DNA of 64,000 nucleotides from an uncultured Prevotellaceae bacterium (GTDB lineage Bacteria; Bacteroidota; Bacteroidia; Bacteroidales; Bacteroidaceae), in NCBI GenBank assembly GCA_902790625.1, contig CADASP010000001.1, positions 62,001 to 126,000 of the forward strand, given 5' to 3'. This document shows positions 50,173-59,518 of this stretch, piece after piece. Within the stretch, counting starts at the first letter, position 1. Each line of letters begins with the position of its first letter. The translations under genes were made by a program, and so were the position numbers. Under the pieces are notes generated by a model. The model searched no databases and was not told where the DNA came from. It saw only the letters and a program-made list of their open reading frames with translations.

Positions 50173-51508
50173 TTTAAAAGAAAAGATTGGCTACGCCCTT
50201 GGCGACGCAGCCGCTGGTGGCATCACATGGAAAATCATGTCGATAGCCTTCCCTTTGTTCTTCACCAACGTCTTCGGACTCACCTTCGCCGATGCCGCCC
50301 TGCTGATGCTCATCGCCCGCATGTTTGATGTGGTCACCGATCCGCTGATGGGCGCCCTTGCCGACCGCACGCAGTCGAAGTGGGGCACCTACCGCCCGTG
50401 GCTCATCTATGGCGCCATCCCCTTTGGCCTCATCTTCGCCCTGCTGCTCTACACGCCCGACTTCGGTCCCGTGGGCAAGCGCATCTGGGCCTATTCGCTC
50501 TATCTGCTCATGATGGCTTGCTACACCGCCGTGAACGTGCCCTACGGCTCGCTGCTCGGCGTGATGACCGACGACGACAACGAGAAGAACCAGTTCTCGT
50601 CGTTCCGCATGGTGGGTGCCTATGCCATGGGCTTCATCACCCTGCTCTCGTTCCCCTATCTGCAGAAGATGGTGGGCGGCACCGAGCAGCACCAGTATGC
50701 CGTGCTGGGTGTCTTCTTCGGCATCTTGGCAGCGGCGGGCACACTGGTCTGCGGATTGCTGACGAAGGAGCGCCTGAAGCCCATCCGCGCCGAGAAGTTC
50801 TCGTTCAAGCAGTTTGCCGACCTCTTCCGCAACAAGCCGTGGATCTACCTGACACTCATCGGCATCTGCACCAACTTCTTCAACGGCTTCCGCTATGCAG
50901 TGGCTGGCTATATGTTTGAGTATTGTCTGCACGGCGATGTCACCGTCAGCGGTCTCATCATCAACTACACCGTGTTCATGACCTTCGGCGAGCTTACCTG
51001 CATGATTTTTGGTGGCGTGTCGCCGTGGTTCACCAAGAAGATGGGCAGCAAGCGCAAGGCATTCCAGATGGCAGCCCTCATCTGCTTGGTGTTCAGCATC
51101 GGCTTCTTCTTCATCCCCATGGACAGGGCCTACATCTGGCTGATGGTGGCTGTGGTCATCCTCACCAGCGTAGGCATCGGCCTCTACTCACCCCTGCTGT
51201 GGTCGATGTATGCCGACGTGGCCGACTACGCCACTGAGAAGAATGGCACCTCCAGCACGGGTCTCATCTTCTCGTCGGGCACGATGGCCCAGAAGTTTGG
51301 CACCGCCATCAGCGGCTCGCTCGTCGCCCTCTTCTTAGGTCTGGCCGGTGCCAGCATGATTACCGACGACATGGGCAACACCAGCGTCGACCCTGCCAGC
51401 ATCACCGACTCGGTGCTGACGATGGTGTGGAGCCTCTTCTCGCTCTTCCCTGCCATCATCGCCGCCCTCATCATCCTGCTTACCAAGATTTACCCCATCA
51501 AGAAATAG
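50165..51508 (+). CDS. GPH-family (MFS) sugar:cation symporter
   Basis: A 447-residue inner-membrane transporter with 12 predicted helices. The GPH signature after helix 2 is clear: [63 protein letters not shown] and the [20 protein letters not shown] segment are also family features. It probably imports mannobiose or related beta-mannosides for the GH130 enzyme with which it is translationally overlapped. It is last in the cluster and followed by a strong terminator. Confidence 0.9.
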   Translation: MASLKEKIGYALGDAAAGGITWKIMSIAFPLFFTNVFGLTFADAALLMLIARMFDVVTDPLMGALADRTQSKWGTYRPWLIYGAIPFGLIFALLLYTPDFGPVGKRIWAYSLYLLMMACYTAVNVPYGSLLGVMTDDDNEKNQFSSFRMVGAYAMGFITLLSFPYLQKMVGGTEQHQYAVLGVFFGILAAAGTLVCGLLTKERLKPIRAEKFSFKQFADLFRNKPWIYLTLIGICTNFFNGFRYAVAGYMFEYCLHGDVTVSGLIINYTVFMTFGELTCMIFGGVSPWFTKKMGSKRKAFQMAALICLVFSIGFFFIPMDRAYIWLMVAVVILTSVGIGLYSPLLWSMYADVADYATEKNGTSSTGLIFSSGTMAQKFGTAISGSLVALFLGLAGASMITDDMGNTSVDPASITDSVLTMVWSLFSLFPAIIAALIILLTKIYPIKK

Positions 51509-51555
51509 AGATAATGAAAGCGTAGAAGACCGCAAAGCAACGGACTACCATAACG

Positions 51556-51592
51556 AAGGCGGGGCTGCATCTCGGTGCAGCCCCGCCTTTTT
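51556..51592 (+). terminator. Rho-independent-type terminator of the mannan cluster
   Basis: A 14-bp stem AAGGCGGGGCTGCA (51556-51569) with its complement (51576-51589), a 6-base loop and a trailing T-tract. Confidence 0.85.
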
Positions 51593-51624
51593 AGCGTTTG
51601 TTCAGATGCTGTGCAGCAATCGTG

Positions 51625-54600
51625 TTACTTCACAATCATCTTCTTGCCATTCACCACCACGATGCCCTTCTGCGGGGTGCTGACGCGCTGTCCCTGCAGG
51701 TTGAAGATGTCGGTCGACTGGGCGTTGATGGTGCGCTGTGCGTTGATGCCAGTGGTGATGTCGTCGCTGGCGAAGCCGATGTAGCTGAACACAGCTGGCA
51801 CCTCGTCGTTGGCCAGTGTCATGCCGAAGGTGGTAGTCCATCCCCACGTGCCGGCACCCTGTCCGTCGAGGTAGGAGTATCCGTCGGCATTAAAGCCGCT
51901 GGCGAAGGCAGAGTTCTCGTTGATGTCCCAGAGGAAAGTGGTGACGCCGTCGGCATCCGTCACAGTCTTGGTGGGTTCCATCTGTGCGCCGTTGTTCTTG
52001 GCGTTGAGCCACCACAGATAGCTCTTCGTGGGCTCGGTGCTCAGACCGGTGGCCTTGATGACGAAGTACTTCACCGGCTCGGCCACGTAGTACAGCTTGT
52101 CGGTCTTGAAGTTCAGGGCCACGTTGTTGGCGCCCTTGGCATCAACGGTAATGGTGTTCAGCACCTCGTCGACGACGACGTTGCTGGGGCTGATGCGACC
52201 GGGGTCGCCGGCGGGCCACTCGCTGGCCACAAACTCATACTCAAACTCCTCAGGAGCGTTCTTCGTGGTGTTGCTGAAACCGATGTAGGTGATGACGGCG
52301 GGTGTGGCGTCGTCGGCCAGCGTCATGCCGAAGGTGGTGCTCCAGCCGCCCTCGTCCTTGAAGTCGGTAGTGGCGTTGCCCAGTGTGCCGCCGATGGGCA
52401 GCGAGCGGGCATCCCAAGCAAAGACGGTGCATCCGTCCTCATCCTCATACATGTCGGTGGGTTCATACTGTCCGCCGTTGTTGGTGTTGTTGAGCCACCA
52501 CAGATAGCTCTTCGTTGCCTCGGTGCTCAAGCCTTTGGCCTTGATGACGAAGAAGCGGTCGGTAGCAGGAATCTTGTAGACGTTATCTGAACGGAAGACC
52601 AGAGCCACGTTGTTCTGGCCAGCCTTGTCGACGGTGATGGTGCCATTGGCGTTCACCACCACGTTCTCGGGGCTGATGCGGCCGGGGTCGCCAGCAATCC
52701 ACTCGGTGGGCAGGAACTCGTAGGCTCCCTGCTGCTTCAGAGTGAGGTTACGGAACGACACGCCACCGTTGGTGTAGCGCTTGATGAAGAGGCGCAGACG
52801 CACGGTCTGTCCGGCATACTCGGTGAAGTCGACGCTGAAGGGTGCGAACACACCGTTGAGCCAATAGTTGCCAGCCTCAATCTCTTCCTCGGGGTTGGCC
52901 TCCACGGCGGGCATGTTGTCCTTGTTGAGGGTGAGGATGTTCTTGTATTCCACGCCGTCGGTGGTGAGCTGCAGGGCAATCTCCTCGCCGTCGAGCATCT
53001 CGTAGGTGGGAGCGGTGAAGGTGCGGAAGGTGTACATGCTGGCGGCCACCTCCACCTTCAGCGTGGTGGCATCGGGAGCCAGCTCAATGGCGGGCGACTC
53101 CATCCACGAGGTCTTCAGCTCCTCGGTGTCGGTGAATGAAATCTGGTTGGTGAAGTAAGGCACATCGCCCCGGGTGCTGTTGGTCCAAATGTAGTCTTCG
53201 TCCATAGTCCATCCCACGGGTGTGAAGCTGCCTTCCATATCGGGCACGAAAGTCCAAGGCAGGGTGGCAGTGGTCACGGCACTCTGGTCGAGATAGAGCG
53301 AAGAGTAGGCGCCATTGCCGTCGCTGCTCCATGCGCGGAAGTAGTAGGCCTTGCCAGGCTCCAGGCCCGTCACCTCGATGGCATCGGCCGAGCCGCCCAC
53401 ATACACCACTAGATTCTGGCCAGTGGCATTGTCTACGATTTCGTAGTTCTCAACGGTGAAGTATTCGTAGTCGATGGCGTCGCCAACCGCATAGACGCCC
53501 TCAGGCTGTCCGAACCAACCGTTTTCGTAGCTCTGTCCGATGTCGTTTATCTGCACGCGGTCGCTCATGGCCACGAGCACGGGGCTGCCAGCCGACTTCA
53601 CGCTGAGCGTGACGCTGTTCTTGCCAGCGGCTACGATGGTGAGTTCCTCGGGAGCGGCGGGCTTGGTGGCGATGCTGAACGTGGTGGCCTGTCCATAGAG
53701 CGGGCCAGCGGAGCACATCGAGTTGAAGGGAACGATGGCGAGCACGTAGTTGGTGGCACTCTGCAGGTCGTTGGGAGTCTTGAAGCTGTTGTTGTCAATC
53801 CAGTTCAGGTTGGCATCGAAAGCGGAAGCGACGGCCACCACACGGGCGTTGCCCAGTTCGGCACCCACGGCATACTTCGTCTTGTCGGCGGGTGTGGCAT
53901 TGATTTCGGCATCGGTCGTAGCCAGGACGAGGTAGTGGTCGGCATCGGTCGACTTGAACTGTCCGCTGATTTGCGTGCTGGTGCTGCTGAGCTCTACGTT
54001 GGCCACTGTTCCGCCAGGAGCCAAGCAAGGCTCTGGAGCTTGGAAGGTCCAGGTGGTGCCGTCGGCGGGATAGGACTCAGGCGAGTAGCTGATGGTGTTG
54101 TCGCTGGCACCATACTCCTCTCCGTCCCAGCTGTAAATTTGCACGAAGTCGTAGGGGTCGCCCAGGATGCCCACGTGCATGAAGTGGTAGTTGCCAGTCT
54201 CCTGTGGCTGGAAGCCGCTCACCTGCATGGCGATGTTGCCCGTGGCCTCATAGAGGCGGTACTGTATCTGGGCCTTGTTGCCGCACTCGTCGGCATCGGC
54301 ACTCCAAGTGGTCTGGAAGCCCAGATTCTTGTACTGGATGGTGAGCACGCGGCTGCCGGCCTCGCCCTCGGTCTTGTAGCTGATCTCGGTGTCGGCGTAG
54401 CCGTAGGCACCCTGACGCGCGGTGATGCCAAAGGCATCGTGGATGCCACTGTTCTTAAAGAATGACGCGGCACTCTTGTGCAGGTCGGTGGTGATGACCT
54501 GTGTGGGCGAGAGCTGAATCTCGCCGTCGGTGCCGATGAGGAAGTACTTCATCGTCTGGCCGTTGTAGTCAAAGTCGAAGCCGATGGGGAAGCCAGTGAC

Positions 54601-54813
54601 ATCCTCAGCGGTGTTGAAATTCATGTTGCCGTCGGCATCGAGCATCAGGCCTTCCAGGTCGGTGCCCACAGTGCCTTGAAGGTCAACCACGGTGGCACCC
54701 TCCAGGCCGACGTAGTCGGCGGTGGTGGTGGTCACTTCGTAGGCAATCATCTGTGCCGAAGCGGGCAGGATGCCTAAGAGGGCCGTAGCCAAAAAAGCGG
54801 AAATCTTTTTCAT
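51625..54813 (-). CDS. Large secreted multidomain surface protein with T9SS-like C-terminal tail
   Basis: A 1062-residue protein of unknown role. A signal peptide (MKKISAFLATALLGILPASA) is followed by an N-terminal beta-rich region. A fibronectin-like part contains LEPGKAYYFRAWSSDGNGAY, and then a jelly-roll region resembling choice-of-anchor domains (SWMESPAIELAPDATTLKVEVAA ... VRLRLFIKRYTNGG). Next come two clearly duplicated modules of about 140 residues, each starting FxxxEWxAGDPGRISPxNVVV and containing KGLSTExTKSYLWWLN. It ends IFNLQGQRVSTPQKGIVVVNGKKMIVK, the common Prevotella C-terminal tail. Probably surface-exposed; ligand unknown. Confidence 0.75.
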   Translation of the reverse strand: MKKISAFLATALLGILPASAQMIAYEVTTTTADYVGLEGATVVDLQGTVGTDLEGLMLDADGNMNFNTAEDVTGFPIGFDFDYNGQTMKYFLIGTDGEIQLSPTQVITTDLHKSAASFFKNSGIHDAFGITARQGAYGYADTEISYKTEGEAGSRVLTIQYKNLGFQTTWSADADECGNKAQIQYRLYEATGNIAMQVSGFQPQETGNYHFMHVGILGDPYDFVQIYSWDGEEYGASDNTISYSPESYPADGTTWTFQAPEPCLAPGGTVANVELSSTSTQISGQFKSTDADHYLVLATTDAEINATPADKTKYAVGAELGNARVVAVASAFDANLNWIDNNSFKTPNDLQSATNYVLAIVPFNSMCSAGPLYGQATTFSIATKPAAPEELTIVAAGKNSVTLSVKSAGSPVLVAMSDRVQINDIGQSYENGWFGQPEGVYAVGDAIDYEYFTVENYEIVDNATGQNLVVYVGGSADAIEVTGLEPGKAYYFRAWSSDGNGAYSSLYLDQSAVTTATLPWTFVPDMEGSFTPVGWTMDEDYIWTNSTRGDVPYFTNQISFTDTEELKTSWMESPAIELAPDATTLKVEVAASMYTFRTFTAPTYEMLDGEEIALQLTTDGVEYKNILTLNKDNMPAVEANPEEEIEAGNYWLNGVFAPFSVDFTEYAGQTVRLRLFIKRYTNGGVSFRNLTLKQQGAYEFLPTEWIAGDPGRISPENVVVNANGTITVDKAGQNNVALVFRSDNVYKIPATDRFFVIKAKGLSTEATKSYLWWLNNTNNGGQYEPTDMYEDEDGCTVFAWDARSLPIGGTLGNATTDFKDEGGWSTTFGMTLADDATPAVITYIGFSNTTKNAPEEFEYEFVASEWPAGDPGRISPSNVVVDEVLNTITVDAKGANNVALNFKTDKLYYVAEPVKYFVIKATGLSTEPTKSYLWWLNAKNNGAQMEPTKTVTDADGVTTFLWDINENSAFASGFNADGYSYLDGQGAGTWGWTTTFGMTLANDEVPAVFSYIGFASDDITTGINAQRTINAQSTDIFNLQGQRVSTPQKGIVVVNGKKMIVK

Positions 54814-54881
54814 AAGTGTTGTTGTTTTTGTTAATAATTAATGTGGATAAAGGTGTATTCTCGGAGTGGGGGAGGGTGGGG

Positions 54882-54923
54882 CTATAGATGCTATAGAAGC
54901 TATAGATACTATAGAAGCTATAG
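54882..54923. repeat. Five CTATAG palindromes at 9-bp spacing
   Basis: CTATAG at 54882, 54891, 54900, 54909 and 54918, each separated by three variable bases (ATG, AAG, ATA, AAG). It lies in the gap between two secreted-protein genes, 14 bases from the end of the downstream one. Confidence 0.85.
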
Positions 54924-54936
54924 CCACATCTCCAGA

Positions 54937-56583
54937 TTACCTCAGCTGCTTGGTGGTGGTACCGTCGGCGTGGCGCACAATGTTCAGGCCGTGGTGTAAG
55001 GGGTTGACCTGCTGTCCAGCGATGTTGAAGGTTGAAGGTTGAGCGTTGGACGTTGAACGTTCAATGTCGTCGATGCCCACTGTAGGCCCATCATCGTAGG
55101 TCACGTCGTAGCTGCCGTCGATGCCAATGCGGAAGATGGTGATGCCGGGGTTCTTGTCGGCTTTCATCTCGCGGTAAAACATGTAGATGGCCTCATCTTC
55201 ATAGATTACGGTGACGTTGGTGGGGTCGATGTCGCGTGAGATGGTGCGCGACCATACGCGCTCGCTGAAGTCGTTGTTGTAGCGGCGGATGATGAACGAC
55301 TCCTTGCCGAAGGAGGCGATGTCGCGATACACCACGAGCCAGTCGCCGTTCTTCACGGAACCCACCCCCGTCTTGATCATGCCATAGAAATAGCCGCCGC
55401 TGGTGGCAGCGTTCTTGCTGGCCACCTCAACACCTCTGTCGTCGAAGAGGTAATCGCCGTCGTAGGTGAAGTGCTGCATCATCACGGCTCCTGTGGAAGC
55501 GAGCTGCGAGGCGAACTGCACCATGATTTCTTGTTTTTCGGGGTTGACGGCGATGGCGGGGTAGTTGTGGTCGTATTCCTCGGCGTTGTAGGCATCAAGT
55601 CCGGTGAGTCCAAAGGCCAGCGAGCCGTCGGCGTTGATGTGCTGCACGCGGATGTTGTGCGAGAACTCGCCCATGAAGCGCTGGAAGGCCACGCAGGCAC
55701 CGCCTTGGCCGTCGGGCACGATGCGGTAGTGGTTCATCTCATAGCCGCCATAGTAATTGTCGTCGTAGATGACCGGCTCGCTCCACTGCGGCTCCAGGTC
55801 GCGGTTCAGACGCTGCACGCGGGCACCGTCGGCGGTGTGGTCGAAGAACAGCATGTCGCCATCGTCAGTAGGCAGAATCTGATATTGCAGGAACCTGTCG
55901 TTGAGCAGCACGCGTGGTTCGTCCCATGCTGTGGTGCCGTCGTCGTTGATGCGCTGGATGTAGGTGATAGCGCTCTCATCGGTTTCGTTGCTGTTGGCGA
56001 AGATGAAGAAGGTGTCGTCGCCCACCACGAAGGCGTTGGTGTAGGCGGCATTGGTGAACTGTGGATATTCCACGCCGTCGAGGCCCCAAAGGAAGTTGCC
56101 CTCTTGGTCAACCTTGTAGATGGCTGGCGAGAAGGTGGTCGCCTGCTCCTCGTCGGCTAAGTTGGCCTCTTGGGATCGGCCGTCTGCCACGGTGACGATG
56201 GCGCTGCCATCGGAAGCCACGCACAGAGCATAGTCCGACCACCACGAGGTGGTGGCATAGTCGTTCACCATGATGGGTTCGTCGAACTGGGGCACGCCAT
56301 CGCGGTCGAGCAGTTGCAGATAGGTGCGCACGGCATAGCACGAGTGGCCGTTCACCATTTTGTGGCCCCAGGTGTGCCAAGAGAGCCAGGTCTTCTTGTC
56401 GGCGGTGCGGGCGGCCTTTGGCGAGCAGGCGTAGTAGTCGCCGCCAACACGTGTGTCTCCGTTCTCGTCGACGTAGGTGGTACTGAAGATGCACCGCGGT
56501 GTGGCGTTGGTGTTCCACTGTGCGTGAGCGGGGGCTGCCATGGCCATGGCCAAGAGCAGCAGTGAGTAGAGTTTTTTCTTCAT
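54937..56583 (-). CDS. Secreted beta-propeller-like protein
   Basis: A 548-residue secreted protein with a signal peptide (MKKKLYSLLLLAMAMAAPAHA). The body consists of repeating strand patterns with phrases such as YLQLLDRDGVPQFDEP, IYKVDQEGNFLWGLDG, YIQRINDDGTTAWDE and RVQRLNRDLEPQWSEP. These suggest a beta-propeller built from about 45-residue blades. The C-terminus (STFNIAGQQVNPLHHGLNIVRHADGTTTKQL) is a variant of the T9SS-like tail. Just before it the linker RSTSNAQPST is encoded by six 7-bp repeats (55024-55065). Function is unknown. It is on the same strand as the flanking secreted genes. Confidence 0.75.
   Translation of the reverse strand: MKKKLYSLLLLAMAMAAPAHAQWNTNATPRCIFSTTYVDENGDTRVGGDYYACSPKAARTADKKTWLSWHTWGHKMVNGHSCYAVRTYLQLLDRDGVPQFDEPIMVNDYATTSWWSDYALCVASDGSAIVTVADGRSQEANLADEEQATTFSPAIYKVDQEGNFLWGLDGVEYPQFTNAAYTNAFVVGDDTFFIFANSNETDESAITYIQRINDDGTTAWDEPRVLLNDRFLQYQILPTDDGDMLFFDHTADGARVQRLNRDLEPQWSEPVIYDDNYYGGYEMNHYRIVPDGQGGACVAFQRFMGEFSHNIRVQHINADGSLAFGLTGLDAYNAEEYDHNYPAIAVNPEKQEIMVQFASQLASTGAVMMQHFTYDGDYLFDDRGVEVASKNAATSGGYFYGMIKTGVGSVKNGDWLVVYRDIASFGKESFIIRRYNNDFSERVWSRTISRDIDPTNVTVIYEDEAIYMFYREMKADKNPGITIFRIGIDGSYDVTYDDGPTVGIDDIERSTSNAQPSTFNIAGQQVNPLHHGLNIVRHADGTTTKQLR
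55024..55065 (-). repeat. Six 7-bp tandem repeats (GTTGAAG type) before the C-terminal tail
   Basis: Units at 55024, 55031, 55038, 55045, 55052 and 55059 (GTTGAAG, GTTGAAG, GTTGAGC, GTTGGAC, GTTGAAC, GTTCAAT). They encode ERSTSNAQPSTFN on the minus strand. A one-unit change would put the C-terminal tail out of frame. Confidence 0.82.
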
Positions 56584-56632
56584 GTTGTTGAAAATTTAAG
56601 ATTGTATTCTTGAATGATTAGTGGTTGCTCTT

Positions 56633-59518
56633 CTACTTGTTATTAATGATTTTCTTGTTCTTCTTAATGGTGATGGGCGAGTGGCCAGAAACGGGGCGTC
56701 CGCCAAGGGTGAACTGGTCTGACAAGTCAGACTGGTCAGACTCGTCCGACTGGTCCGCCAGATTGACAATGGCCGAGGGCTGGGTGTTCTGCAGACTAAA
56801 GAAGACATCGTGGAGTGCGTCGGTGTAGGTGTCCTGCACCATCAGGCGGGTCTTGCCGTCGGCGGTCACTTGGTGCAGCATGTAGTAGCCACGGCCGAAG
56901 TCGCCAGTGATGCCATCGCCGCCGGCATCCTCCAGCTCTAATAGATAGCAGTCGTCGACGGTGAGCGGCAGGTCGATGACCACCTTCTTGCGTGGCTCGC
57001 TGTAGGGGCCGCCTTGGCACACCACATCGCCGGCGCTGTTGAGCACGGCCCAAGTGGTCTCTTCGGGCTTTTGGTCGGTCATAATGGTCAGTCGCACGGC
57101 GTTCTGTGCGCTGTGGGCGTTGGCGATGGTCAGCGGGAAGTGCACGCTCTCGTCGGCGGCCACGCCGTTGAGGTCGCTCATCCACACCTCCACCTGGTTC
57201 GTGGCTTCGTCGGTGAGGGCAAAGTCGGTGAAGAGCGGCGTGCGCACGTAGACGATGCCGAGCGGCTCCAGCTCGCCGCTCCATTCGGTGCGCTGAACGC
57301 TGCCGTTGATGCTCACGTTGATGACGGCCGAGTGCAGCGTCTCGGTGCCCGTGTTGCGCAGCATCAGGTCGGCGGTGAACTGTGGGGTGCAGATGCGCTG
57401 CGGGGTGTTGCTCACCTTCAGTATCTTCATGGCACGGGGGCTGCCCGTGGGCCGTGGGGTGTAGGTGGTGCAGAGGATGGCCTTCGTCTGCATGTCCTGT
57501 ATGAACGATACGATGCCCAGCTCATGCTCGTCGTTGAATCCGCTGATGGGCCACGTGTAGTCATACTGCAGTGGAATGGCCAGGAAGTTGGCGGGCAACA
57601 GCAGCCCTTCGGCCGATGGCAGCAGCTTGCGCAACACATAGTTCCAGCTGCGCTCGCCGTTAGGGGCAGGGTCGGCTTGCTCTATGCGCTCCTCCACCAC
57701 GGCGGCAAAGAGTCGCAGGTCGTGGTCGGCCTGTGGCGTGAGGCATGCCACCTGCCACTGCAAGTGCAGCTGATTGTCGGCATCGATGCTGGCCTGGGTG
57801 TAGAGGTTGGCGGTCGACTCCACCTGGCTCGAAATGTCGATATAGGTGCCCAGCTGGTTTTCATAGCCCCACGCACCGGCATGCTGTCCGTCGACGAAGA
57901 GCGCTGGCACACCCGATATACCGTAGAAGTTGGCACGCTGCAGCACGTCGGTGGGATTCTGCAGATAGAAGGGGTCGGTGGCCGACGGGAAGTTCCAGTG
58001 GTAGGTGATGGTCACCATCTCGCCCATGCGGTCGAAGATGATTTGGTCGAGTGCTGGCGAGAACTCGGCGCAGGGGTCGCAGCTGGTGTTGGTGAACTCC
58101 TCGAAGAGCACCAATCGTGGACGGTCGGGGGCAGGGGTGCCCGTGAGGCTGAAGTTCACGATGTGCGAGGCTCCGCTGTAGTCGCCCTGCGTCAGTCGGG
58201 TCTGCTTGCCATCGGCATCCAGTTGGAACAGCTGGTAGTAGCCATTGCCGGCAGCACCCTTGATGCCGTCGCCACCCGCATCGAGCAGCAGCAGCTGGTA
58301 GCAGTCGTCGTGGCGCAGGTCGAAGTCCTCGGTGATGAACTTGCGGGCTTCGGTGTAGGGGCCGCCCTGTCGCACGATGATGCCTTGCGAGTCGAGGAGC
58401 TGCCAGGTGGTCTCCTCGGGCTTCTTGTCGGTATATATTTTTAGGCGCACGCCATAGGTGGCCTGCACGGCATTGCTGAACTGTGAGATGATGGTGTCGC
58501 TGCTGGCCGCCGTGCCGTTGACGGTGCTGAACCACACCTTCACCTGGTTGGTGCCGCTGCCTACCAGCTCGAAGTTGGTGTGGGGTCCAAAGTTCATGGT
58601 GTCGCGCTGCAGGTAGTTCAGGTTGCCCGTCCAGGGATACTGCTCCACCGAGCCGTTCACACTGACGTTGAGTGTGGCGGTAGTGATGGCGTTGGCACCG
58701 TCGTTGCGCAGGATGACGCGTCCGCTGTAGTCGGGACGGCAGATGAGGTCGGGCGTGTCGAGGAGGTTGGCCAGCGCCAGGCGGTTCTCGCCCTCGGCGT
58801 CAGGGCCGCTATAGGCCGTGGCCAGTATCTCGCGGGTACTGATGTCCTGCACGTAGGCCAACACACCCAACTGCTTGAGGTCGTCGAAGAAGTCGATGTC
58901 CCACTCTGTGCTTACCTGCTCGCTCAGCCCCATCAGGGGTGCGCCCTGTGGCGGTGTCAGCATCTTGCGCATGGTGTAGTTCAGCTCCGTCTCGCCATTG
59001 GGATAAGGAGTGGCGGCCACGATGCGCTCCTCGATGGCGGCCACAAAGAGTCGCAGGTTGTCGCTCTGCGTGTCGGCGAGGGGTGTCAGGCTTACAGTGG
59101 CTGAAAGGTGGCGGCCCAGCAGCTGTTTCTCTATCGTCAGGTCGTAGGTCATGGGGCGTTGCAAGCACATGGTGATGGCAGTGTTCATGCCTGCAAACGA
59201 GCGGTCGGGCACCTCGTAGCCGTCGACAAAGGTGGTGGGCACGCCGGTGACTTGGTAGAAGTCGACCTTCGCTTGGTGCGCCTCACGGTCGTAGAGATAG
59301 AAGGGGTCGTTGTGGTCGGGGTAGCCCGAATGGTACTTGATGGCGATGCAGTCGCCCAGACGGTAGTGGATGACCGAGTCGAGCACGGGCGACCACGAGG
59401 CGCAGGGGCCGCAGCCCGTGTTGGTGAACTCCTCTACCAGCACCAGCCGATTTTGTGCACTGACATATAGGGGCAAAAACGGCAAAAAAGCTAACAATAA
59501 TACAAATACTCGTTTCAT
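56633..59518 (-). CDS. Secreted Omp28-like protein with two tandem thioredoxin-fold modules
   Basis: A 961-residue secreted protein. A signal peptide (MKRVFVLLLAFLPFLPLYVSA) precedes two homologous halves. Each half starts with a thioredoxin-like domain of the Omp28 type: LVLVEEFTNTGCGPCASWSP (CGPC, residues 36-39) and LVLFEEFTNTSCDPCAEFSP (CDPC, near 478). Each continues with an Ig-like segment and ends in a module containing KPEETTW...GGPY and DDCYxLxLxDAGGDGI. The active-site pairs suggest redox activity or disulfide handling at the surface. The C-terminus has an SDx repeat and a degraded tail (FTLGGRPVSGHSPITIKKN). The start is ATG 59516-59518. Confidence 0.8.
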   Translation of the reverse strand: MKRVFVLLLAFLPFLPLYVSAQNRLVLVEEFTNTGCGPCASWSPVLDSVIHYRLGDCIAIKYHSGYPDHNDPFYLYDREAHQAKVDFYQVTGVPTTFVDGYEVPDRSFAGMNTAITMCLQRPMTYDLTIEKQLLGRHLSATVSLTPLADTQSDNLRLFVAAIEERIVAATPYPNGETELNYTMRKMLTPPQGAPLMGLSEQVSTEWDIDFFDDLKQLGVLAYVQDISTREILATAYSGPDAEGENRLALANLLDTPDLICRPDYSGRVILRNDGANAITTATLNVSVNGSVEQYPWTGNLNYLQRDTMNFGPHTNFELVGSGTNQVKVWFSTVNGTAASSDTIISQFSNAVQATYGVRLKIYTDKKPEETTWQLLDSQGIIVRQGGPYTEARKFITEDFDLRHDDCYQLLLLDAGGDGIKGAAGNGYYQLFQLDADGKQTRLTQGDYSGASHIVNFSLTGTPAPDRPRLVLFEEFTNTSCDPCAEFSPALDQIIFDRMGEMVTITYHWNFPSATDPFYLQNPTDVLQRANFYGISGVPALFVDGQHAGAWGYENQLGTYIDISSQVESTANLYTQASIDADNQLHLQWQVACLTPQADHDLRLFAAVVEERIEQADPAPNGERSWNYVLRKLLPSAEGLLLPANFLAIPLQYDYTWPISGFNDEHELGIVSFIQDMQTKAILCTTYTPRPTGSPRAMKILKVSNTPQRICTPQFTADLMLRNTGTETLHSAVINVSINGSVQRTEWSGELEPLGIVYVRTPLFTDFALTDEATNQVEVWMSDLNGVAADESVHFPLTIANAHSAQNAVRLTIMTDQKPEETTWAVLNSAGDVVCQGGPYSEPRKKVVIDLPLTVDDCYLLELEDAGGDGITGDFGRGYYMLHQVTADGKTRLMVQDTYTDALHDVFFSLQNTQPSAIVNLADQSDESDQSDLSDQFTLGGRPVSGHSPITIKKNKKIINNK
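56718..56762 (-). repeat. Five 9-bp tandem repeats (TCnGACnnG) near the 3' end of the Omp28-like gene
   Basis: Units at 56718, 56727, 56736, 56745 and 56754. They encode DQSDESDQSDLSDQ on the minus strand, just before the C-terminal tail. Same unit as in gldL and the Na/Pi transporter gene. Confidence 0.82.

Noticed and set aside
54842..54850. A single perfect DnaA box (TTATCCACA on the minus strand) upstream of the large secreted-protein gene.
   Set aside because: Isolated box with no AT-rich unwinding region or neighbouring boxes; expected by chance in 64 kb. Not taken as an origin.
54937..59518. The neighbouring secreted proteins as a SusC/SusD polysaccharide-utilisation locus.
   Set aside because: No TonB-dependent transporter, SusD-type lipoprotein or hybrid sensor is present; the proteins are propeller- and thioredoxin-like.
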